From Butyriboletus loyo (lineage: Eukaryota > Basidiomycota > Agaricomycetes > Boletales > Boletaceae): a stretch of 35,412 nucleotides of DNA. Below the pieces are notes generated by a model that worked only from the letters and a program-made list of their open reading frames with translations, was not told the origin of the DNA and searched no databases. Made by a program: the position numbers and the translations under genes. Of the stretch, positions 10,229 through 20,760 are shown one piece after another. Within the stretch, counting starts at the first letter, position 1. Each line of letters opens with the position of its first letter. Location of the stretch: NCBI GenBank assembly GCA_038093515.1, contig JBBPSI010000240.1:1-35412 (forward strand). Reading direction: 5' to 3'.

Positions 10229-13200
10229 TCAACTCGTACGCGGAGGTGGAGGGGGCGGGACATACCTCCGATCGTCCCTCCTATCCCCCATCATACCCCT
10301 TGCATACCCACCCCCACCTGGACCAGGCCCCATCCGCGATCCCAACAACGGCGGACTCCGCCGCCCACGTCCGTCCCGATCATACCCCATTCCATACTCT
10401 CCACGCGCATACTCACGTTCCCTTTCCCTTTCCCTATCCCTTTCTCTTTCGCGCTGTTCCCGCTCCCCAACCCCACCCCGCTCATAAAATGCACTGTTCG
10501 CACTGCTACTTGGTGGAGGTGCCGAAACAGGCGGTGTCCGCGTCCCCATCGACCGCGGTGGGACCGTCCCGCTCAGGGAAGTCGCCACTGATGTCGTCGT
10601 CGCCGCAGACGAGGGCGGCGGGCCAGGTACATACTCCCCTGCTCCTCCAATTCCCCCTCCCACACTCATGTTCACGCCCACCCCACCTCGCCGGGGGGGT
10701 GAATAGGCAGCACCAGCCCCACCCGCACCGAGACCGACGCCAGGGTACCCAGGTCCGTTGTCTTCTCGCACGCGCTTCACGGGCGGACGCATGTCCTCTG
10801 CAACTACCAGTCCACGGCGCGGGGGACTTGGGCTCCTGCCCCGAACGCGCGAAAACGGTAGCGGGGCCCCCTGTGCGTGCGCATGTGCATGATCATCTAA
10901 AGCAGGGCCACCGTACCGCCCACGATCAAATTCTCTTGGTGGTGGCGGGTACGCTCGCTCGTCGCTGCCACTTCCGCCCGATGGTGGCGGCGGATATGGA
11001 TCTGTTAATCGTGCACTCAGGGAACGACCAGATCCAACACCCCCCGTTGTATCCATTCGCGAAAGCGGTGGCGAGAGTGGGAATCCGCTTCGTCTGTCAC
11101 GGTCATCCCACTGCCCTCTTGTCGGCGGTGGTGCCAATCCGACCAGATCACGATCCCGCTCTCTGTCGCGATCTCGTTCGCGCACGTCTCTGTCTCTTTC
11201 TCTCTCGCGGTCGAATCGATCCCTGTTTCTATCCATGAGTGGTGGTCTCTCGTGTGGTCGCCACGACGCAGGCGGTGGCGGTGGCGGTGGCAGTCCACGT
11301 TTGTCGTCGTCGCTAGGTCCGTACCAATCCCGCCTCCGTTGTTCATACGCGTCGCGTTCTCGATCGGGGGCGTATCTTCTTTCTCCGTCGGGATCGTACA
11401 CACCTTCCCCACGGAACGGTGGCGGCGAATGGGTCGGGTAGTAGGCTCTTCCCCTTTCCCGCTCACGGTCGCGATCGAACATCGGCGGTGGCGGCGAATG
11501 CCGGCGCAGCGGCAGCGGACCTGCGCGGCTGAACGCGTCGCCAAAGCGCGCTGGAGGGGGATTGACGTCAGGCACATCGCGGTCACGTCTGTCGCGATCA
11601 AATCTGTCCCCGAAGTTGCGGTCCAGATCAGGTCGGTAGGTGGACGCAGTGGAGAGTGGAGGGCGCTCTCGAGAAAAGTCCCTATTGATCCTGAAATCGG
11701 TGATACGGTCGTGATCACGCAAATCGTCTTTGCGGGGCGGTGCATGAAGGTCGTCCCGTGGGACAGAAGTAGCGGGTGCATAGGCACGAGGAACAGGACC
11801 CAAGGAGAGTCGCTCTTCCAGACTTGGAGCTGAGGCGATATCCACGCGGGCAGGTACGACAGCAGGCACAGGTTGGCTCAGACGATCTTGTAGGGAGGGC
11901 GTGGGAGCAGCTTGCGACAGCCTCTCTTCCAGTGGTACGTGGGGTCGAGGACGGTCGTCAGCCGTAAGGGAGGTTGCGGGGGCGCCACGGTCGTCCTCTG
12001 CGGTTGCATGAGTGAGTGGCATAGAATCACCAGGTGGACGCGCACGGTCCTCAGAGCTTGGCAGGAGCGCCCTAGTGTCAGAGTCGGGAAGTGGTCTTAT
12101 CGGGCGACCATCCAGAGCCAGACGACGGTCGTCAGCAGTAGCAGAGGGAAGTGGTGGATGACGGTCGTCGTATGGAGGCCTTCTGTCATCGAACGGCGGT
12201 GGCTTGGACCGGTCGTCCAACGGCGCATTACGGAGGCCACTACGCCTATCGTCGGGATCATAGCGGCGGGGAGGGGGCACATAATCAGGACCATAGGAGG
12301 GCTCGTAATGGCGAAGCTCAGGAGGTGGTCGCGGAGCATGGCTTCGTCCGTAAGAACGACCAAAATACTCGGGGCGTCTGTCCCTAATATCTCTGTCTCT
12401 GTCTTTAAGTGAGTCGTGACGGTCACGGTCACGGTCCCAGTCTCTGTCTCTGTGATCGATGGATCTATCTCTGTCTCTGTCCCGGTCTCTGTCGTATGAA
12501 TGGCGGTCCTCTGGGAGAGGGAAACGAGGATCGGGTGCAGCACTAGTTGCTGTACCATTTGCAGGCCTGCTGTCGTAGGTACCAGCTTGACTTTGGGACA
12601 GATTGGGATTGCGATCATCGTAGCGGACCTTTCTGTCATCGAGGGTGCGACGCTCCCAAACGTTTTCACCTGTCAATTGGGACGGTTCGTCGCCTTTGGT
12701 AGCGTCAACGGGGGTAGCCTTGTTGGACGAGGCTGTGCCGACAGGTTGTCGCGTGTCATACTCACCCGAGCCGTCCGTCTTGGTGTCGACTGCAGGGCCT
12801 TGTGTTGTAATTCGAGAGGTGTCGTCCGGGTCGAGCTTGACAGAGGACGGGTTGGAGTCGGAGGCGTTAAGAGGGTCGGCGCCTAATATGGTGGGTGACA
12901 TGTCAGCACCAGAGAGAGGGGTGTGGGCCTCAACGGTCTGAGACAAGGGTGAGTGAGAAAACGGGTGCGAGACGACGAAAGGGTACATTGTTGACCGACT
13001 GAGAGGGGGGGTCGGGGCCGTTGCTGCTGTCGGCCAAGGTGTCCTGAGTGAAGCGGGGGGTGGGATACTCTTCAGGGAGCTGGTCTTGACAGGGCTGCTG
13101 GGGGATGTGGCCAATGTAAAGAGAGGCGAGAGCAGCTGGCTGCGGGACTGCACGGTAGAATTCGTGTTGGCCCTCCTTGATGACGGACTTGAGGTTTTCG

Positions 13201-13454
13201 AGGATCTCGAGGTCGTTTTTGCCTGGGGGGAGGACGGGCTGGTAAAATTGCTGCTGCTGTGGTGGGATGTAGTTTTGGTATTGCATAGAAAAGGAGGAGG
13301 GGGAGAAGGGAGACGCAAGAGCGGCGGGGGGATCCTCTGAGGAGAGGGGAACGAGGAAAGACGTGTTGGGGTCCTCTGTAAACGTGGTGACGGTGCGTTC
13401 GCGGTTATTGATGTGGTTCCGTCCCTTGCGTTTCTTGTTTTGTCGCGCCGACAT
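10229..13454 (-). CDS. Large Arg/Asp/Pro-rich protein of unknown function
   Basis: The model has two exons, 13454-12987 and 12937-10229, joined across a 49-nt intron (12986-12938; GTACCC...TCTCAG, phase 0) and giving 1058 residues. The first exon carries a Gln-rich stretch and an ordered-looking segment (NDLEILENLKSVIKEGQHEF, about residues 79-98). The rest is low complexity: long RD/DRDR arrays, DDR repeats, polyproline runs, Gly-rich tracts and a C-terminus ending in RRDDRRYVPPPPPP. Such RD-rich sequence is common in nuclear RNA-processing proteins, so a role there is possible, but no RNA-binding domain is visible and I assign no function. An in-frame ATG at 13287 is an alternative start. 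The 202-bp gap to the divergent Hsp110 gene implies a shared promoter. The + strand frame 10246-11238 is a shadow of the repeats. Confidence 0.75.
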
Positions 13455-13656
13455 TTGCTAGTAAGTGAACGATGTTTCTCTCGTCGTCGCTGTCCTCGAC
13501 GACGACGACGACGACGACGGGTCTCTAGAACGTGATGGAACCGTCAAGAACCCTCTTCCGAAACGAGCAAAACCCTCAGCCACAGACCGATTCAGCTTAT
13601 TTAGCGTCCACTCCGCCTATCATCTCTTTGCTTCATTTTTCTTGGTCCTCCCAGTC
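13455..13656. promoter_or_regulatory. Divergent promoter between the RD-rich gene and the Hsp110 gene
   Basis: This is the 202-bp gap between two ATGs pointing away from each other. It contains a (GAC)7 microsatellite at 13498-13518, a step-type heat-shock element at 13527-13551, an AT-rich CTTATTTA at about 13596-13603 that could act as a TATA element for the chaperone, and a pyrimidine-rich tract just before its ATG. The RD-rich gene may be co-regulated from the same region. Confidence 0.65.
13527..13551 (+). promoter_or_regulatory. Step-type heat-shock element upstream of Hsp110
   Basis: Three GAA triplets at 13528, 13538 and 13548 are spaced exactly 10 nt apart on one strand, each with 7 nt between. 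This is the nGAAn-(5)-nGAAn-(5)-nGAAn pattern known as a step-type HSE in yeast Hsf1 targets. It lies about 105-130 nt before the chaperone ATG. A nearby TTCCGAA (13556-13562) is out of phase. Hsf1 control is inferred, not shown. Confidence 0.6.
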
Positions 13657-16210
13657 ATGTCCGTCGTCGGCATCGATTTCGGTACTCTCCACAGCAAGGT
13701 AAACTTATCCCCCATTTCTTGTCGCCAGCTCACCCTCCCTGCAGATTGGTGTCGCAAGAAACCGCGGCATCGACATCATAGTGAACGAAGTCTCCAATCG
13801 TGCTACCCCGTTCGTGTATCCCTCTCCTCGTCTGTTTTCCCCGCTTGACCCTCCTTCAGGTCTCTCGTCGCCTTCGGACCCAAACAGCGTGTCATCGGCG
13901 AGCCCGCAAAGAACCAAGAGACCTCTAATTTCAGAAACACCATCGGTTGTCTCAAACGCCTCGTCGGTCGCACCATCCTCGACCCCGATCTTGATTACGA
14001 AAAGCGTTTCCTTAATGCCAGCCTCGTCGATGTCAACGGCACCGTCGGCGCAGAGGTACCTCTCCTCCCGCCCTTTATCAATCAGATCTGATCGCGTCAC
14101 CCTCTCTAGGTTTCGTATCTTGGCGAGAAGCGTACCTTTTCTGCCGCCCAGCTCGTAGCCATGTACTTGGCAAAACTCCGCGATACCACCTCGCGTGAGC
14201 TCAAGTCCGCCGTCTCCGATGTCGTTATTGCTATCCCCGGCTGGTACACCGACGCTCAACGGCGCGCCGTCCAAGACGCTGCAGCCATCGCCGGCCTCAA
14301 CACCCTCCGTGTCATCAACGATACCACCGCCGCGGCCCTCAGTTGGGGAATCACCAAAACCGACCTCCCAGAACCAGAGAACCCGCGTCACATCCTCTTC
14401 GTCGATGTCGGTCACTCTTCCATGTCCGTCGCCGTCGTTGCATTCTCGAAAGGCCAGCTCGTCGTCAAATCATCCGCCTACGACAGACATCTCGGCGGCC
14501 GTGACATTGACTACGTCCTCCTCCAATACTTTGCCACCGAGTTCAAAACCCGTTACAACATCGACGTCCTCTCCAACCCAAAGGCCACCTTCCGTCTCAC
14601 CGTCGGCTGTGAGCGCCTCAAGAAAATTCTCTCCGCCAACCTAGAGGCGCCTCTCAGCGTCGAGTCCATCATGAACGACATTGATGCTTCATCCAAGCTC
14701 TCTCGTGACGCCTACGAACAGCTCATCGCCCCTGTCCTTGATCGCATTGCCCTTCCTCTCGAGCAAGCCCTCTCCGAGTCTGGTCTCTCCATCGACCAAA
14801 TCGACGCTGTCGAGCTCATCGGTGGTACGACCCGTGTCCCTGCCGTCCGTGCACGCATCCAAGCCGCCCTCGGCGGCAAACCCGTCAGCACCACGCTCAA
14901 CCAGGACGAAGCCGTCGCACGCGGTGCTACCTTTGCCTGCGCATTCTTCAGCCCCACCTTCCGCGTACGCGAGTTCCACATCAGGGACTCCACCCCTTAT
15001 CCCATCAAAGTCTCCTGGGACCGCTCAGAGACGGATCCTGACGAGGACACCGAGCTCGTCGTCTTCCCCCGCGGCAATGTCATTCCCTCCACCAAGATTT
15101 TGACTTTTTATAGGAAAGGCCCATTCGACATCGAGGCGTCGTATGGGGAGCCGCAAGGCTTGCCTGGTCATGTCAACCCTTGGATCGCCCGGTTCAGTGC
15201 CAAGAGTGTGCCCGTAGACCCCAGCGGTGACCTCACGTGTGTCAAGCTCAAGACACGGCTGAATCTACACGGTATCACGTCGTTCGAGGCTGCGTACACG
15301 GAAGAGGTGGAAGAGAAGGAAGGGCAGCTGGCGATGGACGTGGACGGGGAAGCACAGCCTGCAGACGCGCCAAAGAAGAAGCGGGTCGTCAAGAAGATCG
15401 ACGTTCCGTTCACGTCATTTGCGACCTCTCTCGACCCGAGCATCCTCGAGAAGCTCAAGGAGCAGGAAGCCCAGATGCATGCTGCCGATAAGCTTGTCCA
15501 AGACACCGAGGTACGTCAACCCTTTTTGCCGTCCTGCATACACGCCCTCATACCCCGCCTCCATGCCCTAGGATCGCAAAAACGCCCTCGAAGAATACGT
15601 CTACGACACCCGTGGCAAGCTCGAGGACCGTTATGCCGCGTACACTCAACCCACTGAAAAATCCAAACTCCTCACAATGCTCCAAGAAGCCGAAGACTGG
15701 CTCTACTCGGAAGAAGGCGAGGATGCCACCAAATCCGCCTACGTCGCCCGCCTCGACGCGCTCAAAAGTATCGGTGACCCCATCGTCACGCGGTTCCGCG
15801 AAACCGAGGAAAGTCCACGCGCTATCGCCGAACTCCGTACGACGCTCAACGAGTACTTCGCGCAAGCGACCTCGTCCGAGGACAAGTACGCCCACATTGA
15901 TGAGAAAGACAAGACGACTGTCGTCGAGAAATGTGCGACCGTTCAAAAGTGGCTCGAGGATCAGATCGCGAGGCAGGCGGAGAGGCCCAAGCATGAAGAT
16001 CCGTTATTGAAAGTGGCAGATATCGCCAAGAAGCGGGAGGAAGTAATTTATTTCGCAATCCCGATCTTGACCAAGCCCAAGCCCAAACCGACCAAGGTGG
16101 AGACACCCAATGGGACACAGACACCGCAGAGTGGGACACAGACGCCGGATCCGGGGGCAAAGCAGCAACAGCAACAACAGGAGGGGCCTTCGGAGATGGA
16201 TGTCGATTAG
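13657..16210 (+). CDS. SSE1: Hsp110-family chaperone / Hsp70 nucleotide exchange factor (Sse1/Hsp88)
   Basis: There are five exons: 13657-13698, 13745-13809, 13860-14055, 14110-15510 and 15572-16210, giving 780 residues. The N-terminus has the Hsp70-type ATPase signature VGIDFGT. The ATPase domain continues with GEPAKNQETSN, VIAIPGWY, INDTTAAAL, LFVDVGHSSMSV, an LGGRDID block and IGGTTRVPAVRARI. NPKATFRL and CERLKKILSAN blocks match Hsp110 rather than canonical Hsp70. The substrate-binding beta domain is interrupted by an acidic loop (about 450-500). The helical lid has EYVYDTRGKLEDRYA and EAEDWLYSEEGED, and the C-terminus has a Gln run and ends in EMDVD. Fungal Sse1/Hsp88 proteins release ADP from cytosolic Hsp70 and hold unfolded clients. 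Intron 2 is best placed with donor GTTCGT at 13810, because that alone restores the family's ATPSLV block. The gene converges on the Sqs1-like gene with 220 bp between stops. Confidence 0.95.
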
Positions 16211-16430
16211 GGTCAGTTCGTGTATCATTGCATGTGAGAGCAGGCGAGGGGAACGTTGGTCGTCGTATAGGCGGTAATAAAATAGAGGGCTGTCTTTTCC
16301 CTTCCCTCAGTCTGTGTAGACATATACTTAGTACCGCACTCTATAGTACTAGTGTTACTCGGGTCCTTGTCAAACATGACGTGGTACATGTACATCAAAC
16401 CATTCAACCCAAACAAAGATGCCATCCTCA

Positions 16431-19400
16431 CTATGTCGCACCCAAGCCCAATTTCGAGTTCTTGATGATGGCCGTCAGTGGGACATCGAGGCCCACCGAC
16501 GCCGTGCTTCCAATTCGACTCCCTTCTGACCACCCCATCGAAGCCAACATCCTAAACCCAATATTGCTCTCCCCAATCTTGGGCGCCTCCTTGCCCACTT
16601 CGTCCCCCTCCCGATGCCTCGGCAACCCTCCCCCCTTGGCCCTCCGCCCACCCTCTCCATTCCCTCCACGCTCCCCTCCACCATACCGCTTCATTAACGC
16701 CTTCACCTTTCCCTCCTTCACCCCCACCCCTGTCCGACTCGTCTTGAACAACGTCGTATACCTCCCATTCCCATGCCCCTTGCTCACGCTCTTCACCCCA
16801 AACAAACGCGCCATCTCATGCACCATCCCCCGCATCTCCTTGACCATCGGCGGAAGCGCCATGCTCCTCCGCCCCCCAACGCCCTCGATGAATCGTCTCA
16901 TCTGCGCTTCGAGCGAGTCAACATCGACGATTGCACCCGGGGCGACAGAGAGCGCCGCACTCGGATCGAGGCGGGCCGCCGCGCGCATCGCTTTTCGGGA
17001 CATCCGAGCACCCGCGGGACCGTTGGTGCCCGTGTTGGCATCGGCGCCGAGGGGGTCGAGGGCGGCGAAAATACGAGCAGTTTGGCGTTGCTGTCTGTTC
17101 TCTGCCTTCTTGGCACGGTCTTTGGCCCACTGGGCTTCCAGTTCAGCGGAAAAATGTCCCGTCGCTTGTTTACCCTTGTCTTTCTTCCCCTCTGCGCAGT
17201 TACATAATGCGGGTTGAGCTCAAACATATGCAAAAGAGGAGGAAAAACGCAAGACGTACTCTGCTTGTTGACAAGCGTCGTGAAGTCGAGATTGTCCGGG
17301 AGCGCCTCCATGTTGCATTCGTCGGCATGACCCTGGAGAACCGCTTTTTCCTCTTTGCGGCCACGACCAGCGAGACTTTGACTGTTCTTTTCGAGAAGCT
17401 CCTGACCGTTCCCAATGGCATGAGACACACGAGGCTGGTAATAGTCAACTCGCGACTCACGTTGATATGTGCTATAAAACCTTCGTCGTCTGCACTGCGC
17501 GTGAAAGGTAAGGACTGGGGCATGTCCTCGTCGTCCTCGTTGTCGGATTTCTCTTGGATGGCTTCTGGACGTTGGCTACGACTTCGTTCACGCACCTTGC
17601 GCAAGCGCACTTGGAAACTCGATCCAGGACTCAGCTCGGCGTCGTCGTCGGAACTTTCAGAGAGATCGGACTCCTCGTCGCCTTCAGATTCAGCGATGAG
17701 GATCCCTTCCTCGATGTTAAACACTTCTTCTTCTACCTCTCTTCCTCCTTCCTCCTCCTCCTCCTCCCCGTCGTTCACTTCCACTCCTTCTTCATCGCTA
17801 CGTTCGGAACCAGAGCTTCCTTCGGGTCCCCCTTCGCCTTCCTCGTCTTCCTGCCGCATGCGCGCCGCGTCCTCAATATCGTCCACGGTCACGAACCGCG
17901 AGCCCTCCGCATCCATACTCTTCAAGAATCCCTGCATTGCATCCACATCAAGTTCCAGATCCGGGTCGATCTCCATCCTTCCGAGACCATTTGACACCGC
18001 ATCCACCCCTTCGTCCTCCTCGCCTTCGTCCTCGGTACCCCAATCTACATCCGAGTCCCCTTTCCGTCTCGTCTCCCACCTCGGATGCCGCCTCTCCCTC
18101 ACGTCCTCCTCCCTCAACCTCGCCTCTGACACAATCGCCCCAAATGCCCCAAAACCTATCCGATCTCGCTTGTTCTGTCGCTGGAGCCGCGCCTCCTTCT
18201 TGCGCGTTTTCCGCGCCGCGTTTGTGCACGACAGGTGGGCACGCGAGGGAGTGGATGTGGATGTGGAAATGAAAGTGGTGGGCTCGAGGGTGAGCGAGAC
18301 AAAGGAGAGCTGATGCTCTTCCCCAGCCTCAGCTTCGAGACCCGCACGTGTTGTTCGATCTCGATCACTGGCAGGCATCGGACTGACATCATCCTCGCGA
18401 ACTGGGCTTCTCAGCCCACTCGCCGCCTCGAGAGACTTGCCCGTCAACATGGACATCCGGGGCAGCTTGACACGTGGGACGGCGGGGACAGGCGAGGCAC
18501 GTCCTGAACGTGGATGTGGGGCAACGTAGACGATGCGTTCTTCATCTTGGTCGCCGAGGGTCCCGCCGTGACCTGTTCGGTCGACCAGGATGATATCGCT
18601 TGCGGAACGGCTGGTGAAGGGGCACGTAGGTCCTGTGTCTACGACAAAGAGTGGATGGTAGTCTTTATGAGGTGTATCGTGTTGAAGAGTGATGTCGCCT
18701 GTTGGTACGGATGTAGGATGAGTCTCTGATACCGTAGATAAAGACGGTTCTTCCGCGGACACGACTGGCGATGTATTGGATGAGAGAGGCACTTCATCCT
18801 CGATGACAATTGTATCTCCATCACGGGGGAAAGATTCGTGGTTAAATAGCTTTGAAATCTCGATAGATGGTTTGGGATCAAGTGAATTGTCGAATGTGGG
18901 TGATACTGATAACGATGCCCTCTGTTGCACACCGTGCGGCTGGTCGCCGTCAACAACATCTATGGTGCTCGATACCTGCGTCGTGGCTTTGATCTGGTTA
19001 TATACACCAATAAACGTCTCCTGGCAGGTGTCATCCCGAAAAGCTGCCTGTGGTTCTGCTGCGTCGATCTTGGCACGCATCGCGGCTAAATCTGCGAAAT
19101 CCACTTCCTCGATCTCTTCTTGACCGGCGTGAGTATCTTGGACCATCGTCGCGGTGCCTTGCGCGATGGCATCGACCTCTGCGCGGATCTGGGCCAGGTC
19201 TGTGAAATCGACTTCTTCGAGCGCATCCTCAGCATGACCTTCTGGTTCTGAGTCAGAATCAGACACATTGCTGTAGAACAACCGAGCGACGCGGTCAGCA
19301 GTAGGGACGTGAGACGTCTCTGTCGTATCTAGCAATGAGACGCAATCGATCAGCATTCGCGCACTGGTGCAACAAAGAAACAGCAAACGGCAAAATAGGA

Positions 19401-20147
19401 GGACATGAGGCACACACCGGTGGCTTGCGACGACGCAGGTTTCAACATCTCTTCCGAATGCTGAAACAAGAACGGTGTCAACGTCGCTCGCACGAACTTG
19501 ACAGGTCGCAGGAGCGGACGCTCGGAGTAGAGCAGGTCGGATAGGGGAGCGTCTTTCTTGATGATGGTCCTTGCCTTGGCACCGACACTGGCACCACCGG
19601 GATGGGGACGGCGTGGGGCACTGTAAGGGTCCACTTCGTTATCCCGTTCCCATCCTCTACCCCATCCTCTACCCCATCCTCTACCTCTACCTCTACCTCT
19701 ACCCCGTCCAAGGCCCGGCCCGCCCCTCGGCGTCGAATCGCCCCGCCGGAGACTATCCGTCCCCCTCGAAGGTGTCCCAGCGCGCGATCTCGACCTGGGC
19801 GCCCTCCAAGGCCCAGGCCCTCTATTCACGTTCCCGCCCCCGCCTGCGTCTGTGGGTGTATATCAAAGATAAGGAATTATCCCACCAAACGAAGTCATGG
19901 GTGGACGTCGACGACCAACCCGCGACGCACCCGGTACAATCGGTGGTTCTGCCCACTGCTGTATCACCACGTCAAAATCTGCGTTCGTATGGGAGTAGGG
20001 GTGGCGAGAAGCACGACTGGGGGGAGCCGCCGCTGGTACGACGGTGGTGGGAACACTGTTTGGTGCTCCCCGACCTCGCCCGCGACCACGACCACGACCA
20101 CGGCCACGATGGTTGTTGTTTTTTTTATTCTTGTTTCTTCGAGGCAT
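16431..20147 (-). CDS. SQS1: Sqs1-like R3H and G-patch protein (splicing/ribosome biogenesis helicase cofactor)
   Basis: There are five exons: 20147-19886, 19849-19418, 19328-17461, 17401-17260 and 17191-16431, whose phases all agree and give 1154 residues. The N-terminus is basic and RG-rich (MPRRNKNKK then GRGRGR). After a second RG/GW array comes the conserved block LLRPVKFVRATLTPFLFQ. The middle holds acidic runs and a basic segment (ARKTRKKEARLQRQNKRDR). An R3H domain follows at about 992-1055 (GHGNGRYTTLFKTSRTG), and a C-terminal G-patch (IGFRMLASMGW... to LGLG). This order matches yeast Sqs1/Pfa1, a nuclear protein that stimulates the DEAH helicase Prp43. It is longer than yeast Sqs1 (767 residues), mostly in the disordered middle. 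A motif EEVDFxDLA is repeated 36 residues apart (about 269 and 305). Intron 1 is only 36 or 42 nt, depending on which AG is used (exon 2 from 19849 or 19843). Confidence 0.9.
19630..19715 (-). repeat. Coding minisatellite for RG/GW dipeptides
   Basis: Short tandem units on the + strand (CATCCTCTACCC three times, then CTCTAC repeats) sit inside exon 2 of the Sqs1-like gene and encode GRGRGRG then GWGRGWGRGW. Such arrays change length easily, so copy number may vary between strains. Confidence 0.75.
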
Positions 20148-20760
20148 TCAAGGATAGAGCGAAAGAGTGGTATAGATACAACGAGTTGGTTCGATGTCGA
20201 GATAAGTAAATGGTGAATGTGACTCCTGTGAGTTTGTGCCGGCCGGCGCCCTCATCAACGGTGTTGTAACTCTTCCGAGGGCCGAAACTCCGAATGTCGC
20301 CGGATGCAGCGAGTGTAGAGTTCGAGTCCTTGTTGCCCTTCAAGTTCAGAGGCCACACTGGAGCGGCTCGGGGAGCTTGCCTGTCTCCATCTCGGCTTCG
20401 TGGTATCTGTTCCTTCAAATTGAAAAGACCTGATCCTGGCCAGAGCAGACATGGGTGAGTTGTTGGACAGTGCGATGTGCTCGGCGACGCCGCGCCTTTA
20501 AGCCATCAACAGCCCGAAGACTCCCGACAACATCCTCCGGGATGTGCCGCTGACAGGATGGCAGAGGCCCGACCATGCTGATTCCAGAGGCTAAACACGA
20601 GGCTGATGTGTGAAGCCACTATATAACTGGCTGCCAGCTTTCGGGAAGAATTGTACACAAAACAAAGAGTCATCAACGGTCACACATGTAGGCTGGAGGT
20701 CCATTTGCTGTTGGGTGAAACCCTGCTACACCATCATTTGTAACCTACAGACCAAGCACA
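20148..20760. other. Intergenic region between the Sqs1-like gene and P450 copy 2
   Basis: The part nearest the Sqs1-like ATG is its presumed promoter. The part near 20605-20760 is the 3' flank of P450 copy 2 and resembles the flank of copy 3. Shared blocks are CTGTTGGGTGAAA, ACCATCATTT and CAGACCAAG. No gene is supported. Confidence 0.5.

Noticed and set aside
10246..11238. 330-codon + strand frame
   Set aside because: It is the antisense of the repetitive RD/Pro/Gly-coding exon, and long opposite frames are expected from that composition. The - strand gene has splice support.
12400..12500. Short CTCTGTCTCTGTC tandem array as an independent satellite
   Set aside because: It is simply the coding sequence for the RD dipeptide repeats of the - strand gene.
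13705..14415. 236-codon - strand frame
   Set aside because: It lies antisense to exons 2-4 of the Hsp110 gene, which has clear family motifs.
16228..18313. Long + strand frames (16228-17217 and 16931-18313)
   Set aside because: They are antisense to the Sqs1-like gene, whose R3H, G-patch and splice phases are convincing. Ser-rich composition mirrors the acidic stretches on the other strand.
20270..20345. Possible tRNA B box (GTTCGAGTCC near 20320)
   Set aside because: No A box, acceptor stem or anticodon stem could be found around it. A similar sequence at 4544 also fails.
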